From Paratractidigestivibacter sp003150175 (lineage in GTDB: Bacteria; Actinomycetota; Coriobacteriia; Coriobacteriales; Atopobiaceae): a stretch of 33,701 nt of DNA. Location of the stretch: the NCBI RefSeq assembly GCF_964283195.1, contig NZ_CAXYLH010000019.1; one strand, given 5' to 3'. How positions within the stretch are numbered: position 1 is the first letter of the stretch; each line of letters starts with the position of its first letter. The notes beneath the pieces were generated by a model, which had not been told where the DNA came from, searched no databases, and worked only from the letters and a program-made list of their open reading frames with translations. A program made the position numbers and the translations under genes. Positions 8,447-15,653 of this stretch are shown here, in pieces.

Positions 8447-9091
8447 ATGGACATGGGATTTCTCGATTCGCTGAGGGACCGCTTCTCCAACAACGGGGGC
8501 GACGACTACTACGACGACGACGAGTACTACGACGACTCCGCCGGCTACGCCCCCGAGCCTGCTCGCCGCGACCCCGGCAGCTCGCCGCGCCTGCTCGGCA
8601 ACACCCCGCGCCCCGAGGCGGAGAGCGTCTCGGTCTACACACGCTCCGGCCGTCCTGTAGCCTCTCAGGTGCCCACGAGCATCCCGTCGCCCGCGCGCAC
8701 GAGCTACGACACCCAGGAGACGAGCTCCATGGCCCGCGGGTACGCGAGCCCCTCGGCCCCTGCGCCTGCCCCCGAGTTCGGCGGCGCCGCGCGCCAGCGC
8801 CCGGCGATCTCCAGCCAGCTGCCTCCGTACGTCCTGCGCCCCGTCAGCTACGATGACGTGCAGACCGTCGTGCGCCGCGTGCGCACGAACCAGCCGGTCG
8901 TCCTCGTGTTCAAAAACACGAACATCGAGGTGGCCAAGCGCATCCTCGACTTCAGCTTCGGGTTCTCCATGGGCATCGAGGGTGAGGTCTCTGAGCTCGG
9001 CGACCGCTGCTTCGCCGTGCTGCCGCAGGGCGCCAAGCTGACCGCGACCGACATCAATAAGCTCGTCGCCGACGGCGACCTCGACCGCTAG
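8447..9091 (+). CDS. sepF: cell division protein SepF
   Basis: SepF binds the FtsZ tail and anchors filaments to the membrane, doing the work of FtsA in bacteria that lack it. The 214 residues begin with the short amphipathic membrane helix MGFLDSLRDRF. An acidic Asp/Tyr patch (residues 18-35) and a Pro/Ser/Ala linker of about 90 residues follow. The C-terminal SepF domain starts near residue 125 (LRPVSYDDVQTVVRRVRTN) and includes LDFSFGFSMGIEG and CFAVLPQG. Two in-frame ATGs (8447, 8453) follow AGAAAGAGAG; 8447 is used here, though 8453 would place the helix at the very N-terminus. The linker is longer than in Bacillus SepF. Confidence 0.95.
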   Translation: MDMGFLDSLRDRFSNNGGDDYYDDDEYYDDSAGYAPEPARRDPGSSPRLLGNTPRPEAESVSVYTRSGRPVASQVPTSIPSPARTSYDTQETSSMARGYASPSAPAPAPEFGGAARQRPAISSQLPPYVLRPVSYDDVQTVVRRVRTNQPVVLVFKNTNIEVAKRILDFSFGFSMGIEGEVSELGDRCFAVLPQGAKLTATDINKLVADGDLDR

Positions 9092-9099
9092 GAGTCCCC

Positions 9100-9912
9100 T
9101 TGCCCAGAAACAACCTCAAGATCGGCATCGTCGGCGCCGGCTCAATGGGCTCGGCGATCGCGTCGGGCCTCGTGGCGGCGGGGGCCTGGGAGGCCTCGTC
9201 GATTCTCGTGGCCGGCCATAACGGCCACGGCTGCAAGCCGCTGGCAGAGCTCGGCATCCGCACATTCGACGGGGCGGAGCAGATGCTCGCGTGCGGACCC
9301 GACGCGGCGATCCTCGCGGTCAAGCCCCAGGTCCTCCCCGCTGTCATGGGGGAGTGCGCGGGCGCACTTGCCGGCAAGCTCGTTATCTCCATCGCCGCCG
9401 GCGTGCCGATCGCCGCCATCGAGGCCGCGCTGCCCGGCGCGCGCGTCGTCCGTGTGATGCCCAACCTGTGCGTCCAGGTCCTCTCGGGGGCATCGGCCGT
9501 TGCCGGCGGCGCGTCCGCGACCGCCGCAGACGTCGAGCTCGCCTCGGAGGTCTTCGGCGCCCTTGGGCGTGCCTCCGTCATGCGCGAGGACCAGCTCGAG
9601 GTCGAGGGAGCCGTCGTGGGGACCGCCCCGGCGTACTTTTCGGTGTTTGTGGACACGCTCACCCGCGCCGCCGTCAAGGCCGGAATGCCGTCCGCCGCGG
9701 CGCGCGAGCTCCTGCTCGCCACGATGCGAGGCTGCGCCGAGCAGCTGCTGGACTCCGGCGAGCACCCGCGCGCCTATGCCGAGAAGGTCACGAGCCCCGG
9801 CGGCACCACCGCGTGCGGCCTCTATGAGCTCGAGCCCCTCCTGTTCGAGGGCTCCTTCGCCGCGGTTGACGCGGCGCTCGCCCGTTCGGCCGAGCTCGCG
9901 GGAAGCAAGTAA
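9100..9912 (+). CDS. proC: pyrroline-5-carboxylate reductase ProC
   Basis: ProC makes proline from pyrroline-5-carboxylate using NAD(P)H. It has 270 residues from TTG 9100, preceded by TAGGAG 6 bases upstream. It shows the Rossmann loop IVGAGSMGSAIASG (residues 10-23), LAVKPQVLPAVM, RVMPNLCVQVLSG (typically MPNTP) and, in the helical dimer domain, AEKVTSPGGTTACGLYEL, the family signature that binds substrate. It sits between sepF and yggT, a common Gram-positive neighbourhood, and is likely transcribed with them. Confidence 0.95.
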   Translation: MPRNNLKIGIVGAGSMGSAIASGLVAAGAWEASSILVAGHNGHGCKPLAELGIRTFDGAEQMLACGPDAAILAVKPQVLPAVMGECAGALAGKLVISIAAGVPIAAIEAALPGARVVRVMPNLCVQVLSGASAVAGGASATAADVELASEVFGALGRASVMREDQLEVEGAVVGTAPAYFSVFVDTLTRAAVKAGMPSAAARELLLATMRGCAEQLLDSGEHPRAYAEKVTSPGGTTACGLYELEPLLFEGSFAAVDAALARSAELAGSK

Positions 9913-9920
9913 GGGACGGC

Positions 9921-10193
9921 ATGGGTTTGTACACGATCGCGAGCCTCATCGCCAGGCTCTTCAACGTCTACGAGTTCCTCATCGTGGTGTGGTGCCTCAT
10001 GAGCTGGGTGCCCCGGGGCATAGGCAAGGGCGCCGTGGACGACTTCCGCGACGCGCTCGGGATGCTCGTGGAGCCCTACCTCGGCTTCTTCCGGCGCCTC
10101 ATCCCGCCTTTCGGCGGCATTGATTTTTCGCCGATTATTGCGATCTTCGCCCTCAGCATCATCGAGCGGCTCGTTTTTACTATTATTCTGTAA
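9921..10193 (+). CDS. YggT family membrane protein
   Basis: A 90-residue protein of the YggT family, common next to sepF and divIVA in Gram-positives (YlmG in Bacillus). Two membrane segments are visible, about 5-28 (IASLIARLFNVYEFLIVVWCL) and about 67-90 (ending IIERLVFTIIL), separated by a polar loop containing FRDALGMLVEPYLGFFRRLIPP, which fits the family. AAGGGA lies just before ATG 9921. The role is not firmly known; links to membrane or division-site organisation come mostly from context and chloroplast homologues. Confidence 0.88.
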   Translation: MGLYTIASLIARLFNVYEFLIVVWCLMSWVPRGIGKGAVDDFRDALGMLVEPYLGFFRRLIPPFGGIDFSPIIAIFALSIIERLVFTIIL

Positions 10194-10242
10194 GTGTATG
10201 CGGCGCCCGAGCGGCGCCCTTTAAAGACGAAAGGGATCCAGA

Positions 10243-10968
10243 ATGGCAATCACACCAGCAGACATCGAGCAGCAGACCTTCTCTCCCTCCAAACACGGCT
10301 ATGACACCGAGGAGGTCGACGCCTTCCTCGAGCAGCTCTCCGCCGAGGTCGACGCGATGCTCCAGAAGATCGCCGACCTCAAAGGTCGCCTGAACAACAC
10401 CGAGTCCCAGCTCGCCGCATCCCAGGCGCAGGTCGCAAGCCTCGAGGATCGCCTTGCCGACGCAGCTTCCGCCCCCGCGGCCACCGTCGTCGCCCCGGCC
10501 CCCGCTCCCGCGCCTGAGCCGGTGGACACGCTCCAGGCCTCCGAGCGCCAGATCTCGCAGGTCCTCATCGTGGCCCAGCAGTCCGCCGACAAGCTCGTCG
10601 CCGATGCCCGCGCCAACGCCGAGAGCATCCGCAACGACGCCGACCAGAAGGCCCGCGAGGTTATTCGTCAGGCCCTGGCCGAGAAGCAGAACGAGCTCGA
10701 CGAGATCGACCGCCTCAAGTCTTCCCGCGAGGAGTTCCGCGCCGAGTACAAGAAGCTCCTGCAGCACTTCATGGACGACGCCGAGAGCGTTTTTCCGGCG
10801 CAGGGCCTGGGCACCGGTCTTTCCGGCTCCAAGGGCACCACGCACAACGATGTGACCTCCGACATCGCCTCCGTGGCGGCGTCCGCTCCGGTCGCGGCTC
10901 CCGCCCCCGTCACTGTCCCGGCGCAGGGCACTGTCTCAGGTCTCGGCGACTTCGGCGACCTCGACTAG
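10243..10968 (+). CDS. divIVA: DivIVA domain cell-division/polar growth protein
   Basis: DivIVA proteins sense curved membrane at septa and poles and recruit partners. The 241 residues open with the membrane-binding N-terminal domain, including QTFSPSKHGYDTEEVDAFLEQL (the usual position of the GYD-EVD motif). Coiled coil follows to about residue 75, an Ala/Pro linker at about 78-95, a second coiled coil at about 100-180, and a Ser/Ala/Val-rich tail ending GLGDFGDLD. ATG 10243 follows AAAGGGA. It closes the dcw-linked run and is followed by a strong terminator. The acidic tail may contact partners, which is inference. Confidence 0.94.
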   Translation: MAITPADIEQQTFSPSKHGYDTEEVDAFLEQLSAEVDAMLQKIADLKGRLNNTESQLAASQAQVASLEDRLADAASAPAATVVAPAPAPAPEPVDTLQASERQISQVLIVAQQSADKLVADARANAESIRNDADQKAREVIRQALAEKQNELDEIDRLKSSREEFRAEYKKLLQHFMDDAESVFPAQGLGTGLSGSKGTTHNDVTSDIASVAASAPVAAPAPVTVPAQGTVSGLGDFGDLD

Positions 10969-11004
10969 ACGAGCCGTCGACGCCCATAGATTTCCTGTTT
11001 ACGT

Positions 11005-11041
11005 AAGCGGCCCGTCCTCTGAAGGGGACGGGCCGCTTTGT
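11005..11041 (+). terminator. terminator after divIVA
   Basis: A 13-bp perfect stem (AAGCGGCCCGTCC with GGACGGGCCGCTT, 8-base loop) is followed by a short T-rich end. It closes the division gene run before the minus-strand rnpB. Confidence 0.8.
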
Positions 11042-11154
11042 TATGCGGGGAGAAGGACCTTCAGCCGCCTGTGTGGCTCTTTGCCCGCGCACGGCGAGCC
11101 TGCGGCTATGGCGAGCTTTGAGCTATGGGATTGTAAGCAGGGGAATCAAAAAAC

Positions 11155-11510
11155 GCGAGGTGGGCCTATGAGCCGGGTTCTGTCGTGGACGGCCATTTAT
11201 CTACGAACAGCGTTGCCGCTGCCCTCTAGCGCGCAACCCGAGCGCGGTGCGGGCAACACCATAGCGCTCCTATTTGCGTTTGCTCCGGATGGGGCTTGCC
11301 AAGCCGCCGTGTTGCCACGACGCTGGTGGTCTCTTACACCACCGTTTCAGCTTTTCTCTCAACGCCTCGCGGCGCCAGCGGGAGTCTTCTTTTCTGCGGC
11401 GCTTTCCGTCGGGTTACCCCGCCTGGCCGTTAGCCAGCATCCTGCCCTGTGGAGCCCGGACTTTCCTCATGCGCGATTGCTCGCGCCCGCGGTCGCCTGG
11501 CCCACCTCGC
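11155..11510 (-). ncRNA. rnpB: RNase P RNA (rnpB)
   Basis: The RNA subunit that matures the 5' ends of tRNAs. Read on the minus strand it begins GCGAGGTGGGCC and ends GGCCCACCTCGC, which pair as helix P1. Near the 5' end is the near-universal block GAGGAAAGTCCGGGCTCC, and near the 3' end is ACAGAACCCGGCT. The central part includes GGGTAACCCG-type and AGAGACCACC-type segments of bacterial RNase P. At about 356 nt the length is usual for bacterial type A RNA. The 3' end runs straight into a T6 run, giving a simple terminator. Long open frames across 11081-11596 and on the opposite strand are shadows of this RNA. Confidence 0.95.
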
Positions 11511-11518
11511 AAGGGAGA

Positions 11519-11524
11519 ATTTTA
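11519..11524 (-). promoter_or_regulatory. rnpB -10 element
   Basis: On the minus strand TAAAAT lies 8 bases before the inferred 5' end of rnpB, the right distance for a -10 box. I see no clear -35 at normal spacing. Confidence 0.4.
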
Positions 11525-11649
11525 GCATCTGCCGCTCAAACGCGCGACCCGGGCGCCGCGGTGGTCCGGGTGCGGGACACAGAATTGCTACAATAACCAG
11601 GTTGCAGCCCCGGCGGCGCGCGCCGCCGCCTCGCCGAAAGGTCGCGAAC

Positions 11650-12174
11650 GTGAGCCTATTCGAAGACGTGTTCCCCATCAACCGTCGCCCGAGGGCGATC
11701 GCCGCCAACGGGGCGGCGGACTTGATCTGCGCGCCGGTCTCCGGCCGGGTGATCGGGCTTTCCCAGGTCGACGACCCGGCGTTCTCGTCGGGCATGCTCG
11801 GGGAAGGGACCGCCCTTGTGCCGGATGGCGACGTCGCGTACGCGCCCGTCTCGGGTACCGTGGCCGAGGTTGTGGGCAGCAAGCACGCGCTCGCCATCGA
11901 TGCGGACAACGGGGCGCAGGTGCTCCTGCACGTGGGCATCGACACCGTCAACCTCCGCGGCCGCGGGTTCCGCGACTTCGTGGGGAAGGGCGACCGAGTG
12001 GGCGCGGGCGACGCGCTCATCTGGTTCGATCGCGAGCTCATCCGCGGCTCGGGGCTCGACGACACGGTGATCGTCACCGTGACCAACGCGCGTGAGCTCG
12101 AAGGGGTCGAGCCCACGCGCGCCGGCAGCGTGCGGGCGGGCGAGGCCCTGCTCCGGCTCAAGGCGGTGCGTTGA
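11650..12174 (+). CDS. PTS glucose-type EIIA component
   Basis: A stand-alone EIIA of the glucose/sucrose family (Crr-like), which passes phosphate from HPr to an EIIB domain. It has 174 residues from GTG 11650, which follows AAAGG. Visible motifs are APVSGRVIGLS (about 28-38), a second APVSGTV, and the active-site block LLHVGIDTVNL with the phosphorylated histidine at about residue 94. A second histidine at residue 79 matches the neighbouring active-site His. No EI, HPr or IIBC gene is in the window, so it probably serves a permease encoded elsewhere. Its stop overlaps a possible TTG start of the next gene. Confidence 0.92.
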   Translation: MSLFEDVFPINRRPRAIAANGAADLICAPVSGRVIGLSQVDDPAFSSGMLGEGTALVPDGDVAYAPVSGTVAEVVGSKHALAIDADNGAQVLLHVGIDTVNLRGRGFRDFVGKGDRVGAGDALIWFDRELIRGSGLDDTVIVTVTNARELEGVEPTRAGSVRAGEALLRLKAVR

Positions 12175-12176
12175 GC

Positions 12177-12818
12177 ATGGGCATGGATTCTTACCTTACG
12201 CTGCGCGCGGGCCGGGAGTTCTCGGGCGAGTTCGAGGACCGGCGGAGCCGCTTCATCGCGCAGCTGTGCCACGTGGCCGGCGAGGCGGAGGCCGACGAGT
12301 TCATCGCCGAGGTTCGCTCGAGGCACCACGACGCGCGGCACAACGTCCCGGCCTGGATACTCTGCGACGGGTGCGAGCGCTGCTCCGACGACGGCGAGCC
12401 GAGCCGCACGTCCGGCATGCCGGTGCTCGAGGTCCTGCGCGGAGAAGGGCTGAAGGACGTCTGTTGCGTGGTCACGCGCTATTTCGGAGGTACGCTCCTG
12501 GGTCCCGGCGGCCTTGTGCGCGCGTACACGGCGGCGGCTCAGGAAGCTGTGGCGGCGGCGCGCGACGCCGGCGGCATCGCCGAGATGACGCTCGTCACCA
12601 AGGTCGTCGTCCGGCTCCCGTACGCGCTCTACGACCGTGTCGGCAGGCTCGCGGCCGACGCCGGCGGCAAGGTTATAGACCAGCTGTTCCTCGAGGACGT
12701 GCAGCTCACGGTCGCGTTCAGGTCGGGCGACGAGGCCCCGTTCGTGGATGCCGTGCGCGAGCTCGCCTGCGGGGAGGAGCTCTGCCGCGTCGGCGAGCCG
12801 GTCTTCGCGGAGTTCTGA
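12177..12818 (+). CDS. YigZ/IMPACT family protein (UPF0029)
   Basis: A member of the YigZ/IMPACT family; the eukaryotic relative regulates the Gcn2 kinase, but the bacterial role is not settled. The 213 residues contain SRFIAQLCHV, RHHDARHNVPAW, CSDDGEPSRTSGMPVLEVL and VVTRYFGGTLLGPGGLVRAY, the family core, followed by a C-terminal ferredoxin-like domain (about 135-210). TTG 12171 overlaps the EIIA stop; ATG 12177 with AAGGCGG about 10 bases upstream looks better and is used here. The two genes are tightly coupled, but no functional link is known to me. Confidence 0.88.
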   Translation: MGMDSYLTLRAGREFSGEFEDRRSRFIAQLCHVAGEAEADEFIAEVRSRHHDARHNVPAWILCDGCERCSDDGEPSRTSGMPVLEVLRGEGLKDVCCVVTRYFGGTLLGPGGLVRAYTAAAQEAVAAARDAGGIAEMTLVTKVVVRLPYALYDRVGRLAADAGGKVIDQLFLEDVQLTVAFRSGDEAPFVDAVRELACGEELCRVGEPVFAEF

Positions 12819-12911
12819 TCGCCGGGCTTCGGATGAGGCTGCGCCCGTCCACCAGCTCCCAGGCTCGCGTTGGCCCTCTTGGCGGCGTCGCCGTGAGGGA
12901 CGCATATCGGC

Positions 12912-12917
12912 TATCAT
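12912..12917 (+). promoter_or_regulatory. possible -10 for the glycosyltransferase operon
   Basis: TATCAT lies about 68 bases upstream of the glycosyltransferase ATG in the gap 12819-12984. No clear -35 is seen. The gap holds no convincing gene; upstream extension of the glycosyltransferase frame into yigZ is overlap only. Confidence 0.3.
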
Positions 12918-12984
12918 CAAAGGGCTGAGCAAACTCGCGGTGCTGCCCGCGTTTTCTTCTTATTGCGTTAACGGAGGTCATAGT

Positions 12985-14097
12985 ATGCACGGCGACTCCA
13001 AGTCACTCGTCTCGGTCATCGTACCTATCTACAACGTCGAGAAGTTCCTCGACCAGTGCCTCGACTCCATCGAGGCCCAGACGCACAAGAACATTGAGGT
13101 CCTGTGCATCAACGACGGCTCCACCGACGGCAGCCCCGACATCATCCGCGCCCATGCGGCCGCCGACCCCCGCGTCGTCATGGTCGACAAGGCCAACGGC
13201 GGCTACGGCCAGGGCTGCAACATGGGCCTGCGCATGGCCAAGGGCGACTGGATCTCCATCGTCGAGCCCGACGACTGGATCGAGCCCACGATGTACGCGG
13301 ACATGCTGGCCTTCGCCGATTCCTTCCCCGAGCAGATCGACATCGTGAAGACGCCCTGGACCGACATCCGCGACTGGGACGACCCGGCCAAGCAGGCGCC
13401 GTTCCCCTCCACCATGAAGGGCAACATCAAGACCTCGACCCGCCCGTTCACGGTGGGGGAGGAGCCCGACCTGATCTCCATGCACCCTTCGATCTGGTCG
13501 GCCGTCTACCGCAAGGGCTTCCTCGACGAGAAGTCCATCCGCTTCCCCGAGTACCCCGGCGCCGGCTGGGCGGACAACCCCTTCCTCATCGAGACCATGT
13601 GCCAGGCCAAGGCCATCGTCTATCTGGACAACGCGTACTACAACTACCGCTGCGACCTCGAGGACTCCACGCTCCACCACAAGACGGTCGAGGCCGTCGT
13701 GCGCCCGTTCGACCGCTGGGAGGACATGCTCGCCATCATCGAGCGCCTCGGCATCACCGACAAGCGCATCCTGCGCGCCCACTGCAAGCGCGGCATCAAC
13801 TACAGCTTCGGCGCCATCCACGACGACGGCTGGGACAACCCGCACGTCCGTGAGCGCGTGACCAAGTGCTTCCACGAGATGGACCCCGAGCTCGTGCTCT
13901 CGCTCGACGACATCGCCCCGCACAGAAAGAAGTTCTACTGCGACGTCATGGGGCTGCCCAAGCCGAAGATCAACTATCCTGCCTGGTGGGCGCACCTGAT
14001 CAAGATGACGGGCTCGACCCTCAAGAACGAGGGCCCGGCCAAGGTCTTGAAGCGCGTCGGCCGCGTCTTCAATCCGACGGAGCCGAAGCATGCTTAG
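12985..14097 (+). CDS. GT2 family glycosyltransferase
   Basis: A cytoplasmic family-2 glycosyltransferase that probably adds a sugar to a cell-surface polysaccharide or lipid carrier; donor and acceptor are unknown. The 370 residues start with VSVIVPIYNVEKFLDQCLDS (about 9-28), then INDGSTDGS, ANGGYGQGCNMGLRMAKGDW and the metal-binding EPDDW (about 92-96). The middle holds SAVYRKGFL and GAGWADNPF, the usual acceptor-side region of this GT2 type. No membrane segment is seen, but the C-terminus is basic and could lie on the membrane. ATG 12985 follows GGAGG at 12973-12978. Its last 8 bases overlap the acyltransferase start, so the two are one operon. Confidence 0.9.
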   Translation: MHGDSKSLVSVIVPIYNVEKFLDQCLDSIEAQTHKNIEVLCINDGSTDGSPDIIRAHAAADPRVVMVDKANGGYGQGCNMGLRMAKGDWISIVEPDDWIEPTMYADMLAFADSFPEQIDIVKTPWTDIRDWDDPAKQAPFPSTMKGNIKTSTRPFTVGEEPDLISMHPSIWSAVYRKGFLDEKSIRFPEYPGAGWADNPFLIETMCQAKAIVYLDNAYYNYRCDLEDSTLHHKTVEAVVRPFDRWEDMLAIIERLGITDKRILRAHCKRGINYSFGAIHDDGWDNPHVRERVTKCFHEMDPELVLSLDDIAPHRKKFYCDVMGLPKPKINYPAWWAHLIKMTGSTLKNEGPAKVLKRVGRVFNPTEPKHA

Positions 14098-15181
14098 TCG
14101 ATCGGGGGGGGGTGCTCTTCTAAGCCCAGGAGCTGAAAACGAGAAGGGAAGCGTTTCTGTCAAGAAGCGCTTGCCGGAATTCGACGTTGCCAAGGGCGTG
14201 GCGATGCTCGCGGTCATTCTGTGCCACTCCTGCATGCTTGACCAGGTCGAGGACTCGCCGCAGACGTTGGTTGAGTTCTGTTTTACGTTTCACCTCGCGA
14301 CCTTTTTCGTCGTAAGCGGGTATTTTTGCAAGGCGACCAAGGTGACGAGGACGTCGCTCGCAAAAGATGCCCGCCACTTGCTCGTTCCGTATGTTTCGAC
14401 CTCTTGCGTCGTTGTTGCGATGGGGACGATATATGGTGCGATCGGCAACTCTGCCTCCGGATTCTTCGGGTGGCTGCTCGCCGCTCTGTACGGAGCGGGG
14501 TCCGAGACGCAGGGGCTGCCTGCGGGGATTGGCTCGATTGGGGCCATCTGGTATCTGCTGGCATTCTTTTGGGCCAAGCAGCTTCTGGCGTCGATTATGG
14601 GGATGAAGCAGCCCGGCGTCTGGGCTGTGTTTCTGTTCTTTGCGGGCATGAATTACGGCGGTTCCCTTTGGCTTCCTTTTTCGGTGCAGCCTGCCTTGTG
14701 CGGCGTTCTCTTTATGTATGTAGGACGCCTCCTGCATGATGAGGGGCTGCTCGAGCGCGGCGCCATACCGGTGCCCCTCCTCATCGCGATGGGTGGAATT
14801 GGACTTTACGCGGGCTTGTTCGGCGGCGGCGCTTATATGGTCGAGAACAAATACCCGGCAGGTTTCCTTAACGTTGCCGGAGGTATTTGCCTCGCAATAC
14901 TGCTTATCAAGGCATCAAAAGTGCTTTGCGACAAGTTCGCTCACGCCATGAGGCCTCTTGAGCTGATTGGCAAGATTACGTTGCCGCTGCTTTGTATGCA
15001 CCTTGTTTTTCTACTCCTATGGGCCGAAATCAGTGCTTTGCTCGAGCGTCGCTGCGGCGTGGTGATCACCTCTTGGCTGCCGGTTTTAGCGATAAACGTC
15101 GCTGGTCCGCTCGTGCTTGTGGGCCTCATCGGGCTTCTTCCTAATCGCATGCGAGCGATGTTCGGATTGAAGAGTCGTTGA
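14090..15181 (+). CDS. membrane acyltransferase 3 family protein
   Basis: An integral membrane O-acyltransferase of the acyltransferase-3 type, which usually acetylates sugars of surface polymers. The 363 residues contain about ten hydrophobic segments and open with the family block PEFDVAKGVAMLAVILCHS (about 29-47, with the conserved His), followed by FHLATFFVVSGY. ATG 14090 has GGAG 7 bases upstream and overlaps the glycosyltransferase end. Codons 5-8 lie in a run of nine G. No good alternative start exists before the conserved block; only TTG 14171 without a clear ribosome site. Codon use is visibly less GC-rich than its neighbours, which suggests acquisition by transfer. Confidence 0.85.
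   Translation: MLSRSGGGALLSPGAENEKGSVSVKKRLPEFDVAKGVAMLAVILCHSCMLDQVEDSPQTLVEFCFTFHLATFFVVSGYFCKATKVTRTSLAKDARHLLVPYVSTSCVVVAMGTIYGAIGNSASGFFGWLLAALYGAGSETQGLPAGIGSIGAIWYLLAFFWAKQLLASIMGMKQPGVWAVFLFFAGMNYGGSLWLPFSVQPALCGVLFMYVGRLLHDEGLLERGAIPVPLLIAMGGIGLYAGLFGGGAYMVENKYPAGFLNVAGGICLAILLIKASKVLCDKFAHAMRPLELIGKITLPLLCMHLVFLLLWAEISALLERRCGVVITSWLPVLAINVAGPLVLVGLIGLLPNRMRAMFGLKSR
14104..14112 (+). repeat. homopolymer G9 tract at the acyltransferase start
   Basis: Nine consecutive G lie 14 bases after the ATG. As written the frame is on. Gain or loss of one G would shift the frame and stop translation early, the layout of a slipped-strand contingency locus. That it varies is inference. Confidence 0.75.
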
Positions 15182-15375
15182 GGAGCCGGCTTCTTTGCCC
15201 GACCACTCACGGAGATGCAAGGACCGTGGGCGGTTTAAAACTCGAGTTGCGGGTTTCTCGGCATGCCGTGAGCGTTTTCGGGGTACCATAAACAAGTGGC
15301 GATTCCGCCGCAAGGTATCGCGTCCTACCCGGGCGCAGCATTTGGCCCCGCGGGGCTAAGAACGAAAGGCACGAC

Positions 15376-15579
15376 ATGGCACAGGGTACTGTTAAGTGGT
15401 TCAACCCGGACAAGGGCTACGGCTTCATCTCTCGCGAGGATGGCGACGACCTGTTCGTCCACTACTCCGAGATTCAGATGGACGGCTTCAAGACCCTGGA
15501 CGAGGGCCAGGCTGTCGAGTTCGAGATCACGACCGGCCAGAACGGCAAGCTCCAGGCTTCCAACGTCCACAAGCTCTAA
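15376..15579 (+). CDS. cold shock domain protein (CspA family)
   Basis: A 67-residue single cold-shock domain that binds single-stranded nucleic acid and melts RNA structure. It contains GTVKWFNPDKGYGFI with RNP1 (KGYGFIS, about 16-22) and RNP2 (DLFVHYS, about 28-34). ATG 15376 follows GAAAGG. The upstream gap of 194 bases holds no gene but has a small CGGCATGCCG palindrome and a TACCAT -10-like site at 15284-15289, which would give a leader of roughly 80 bases, as usual for csp genes. A strong terminator follows. Confidence 0.96.
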   Translation: MAQGTVKWFNPDKGYGFISREDGDDLFVHYSEIQMDGFKTLDEGQAVEFEITTGQNGKLQASNVHKL

Positions 15580-15607
15580 GTCCTTATTTCTATATGAGCT
15601 GAGAAGG

Positions 15608-15637
15608 GACCTGCCCACGGGCGGGTCTCTTTTTTTG
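15608..15637 (+). terminator. rho-independent terminator after csp
   Basis: GACCTGCCC pairs with GGGCGGGTC around a tiny loop and is followed by a run of T. It ends only about 17 bases before the open frame of the GGDEF protein. Confidence 0.8.
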
Positions 15638-15653
15638 CATCGTCCCATCGCGT

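Noticed and set aside
11081..11596. open frame of 171 codons on +
   Set aside because: It runs antisense over rnpB, which explains all the conserved sequence.
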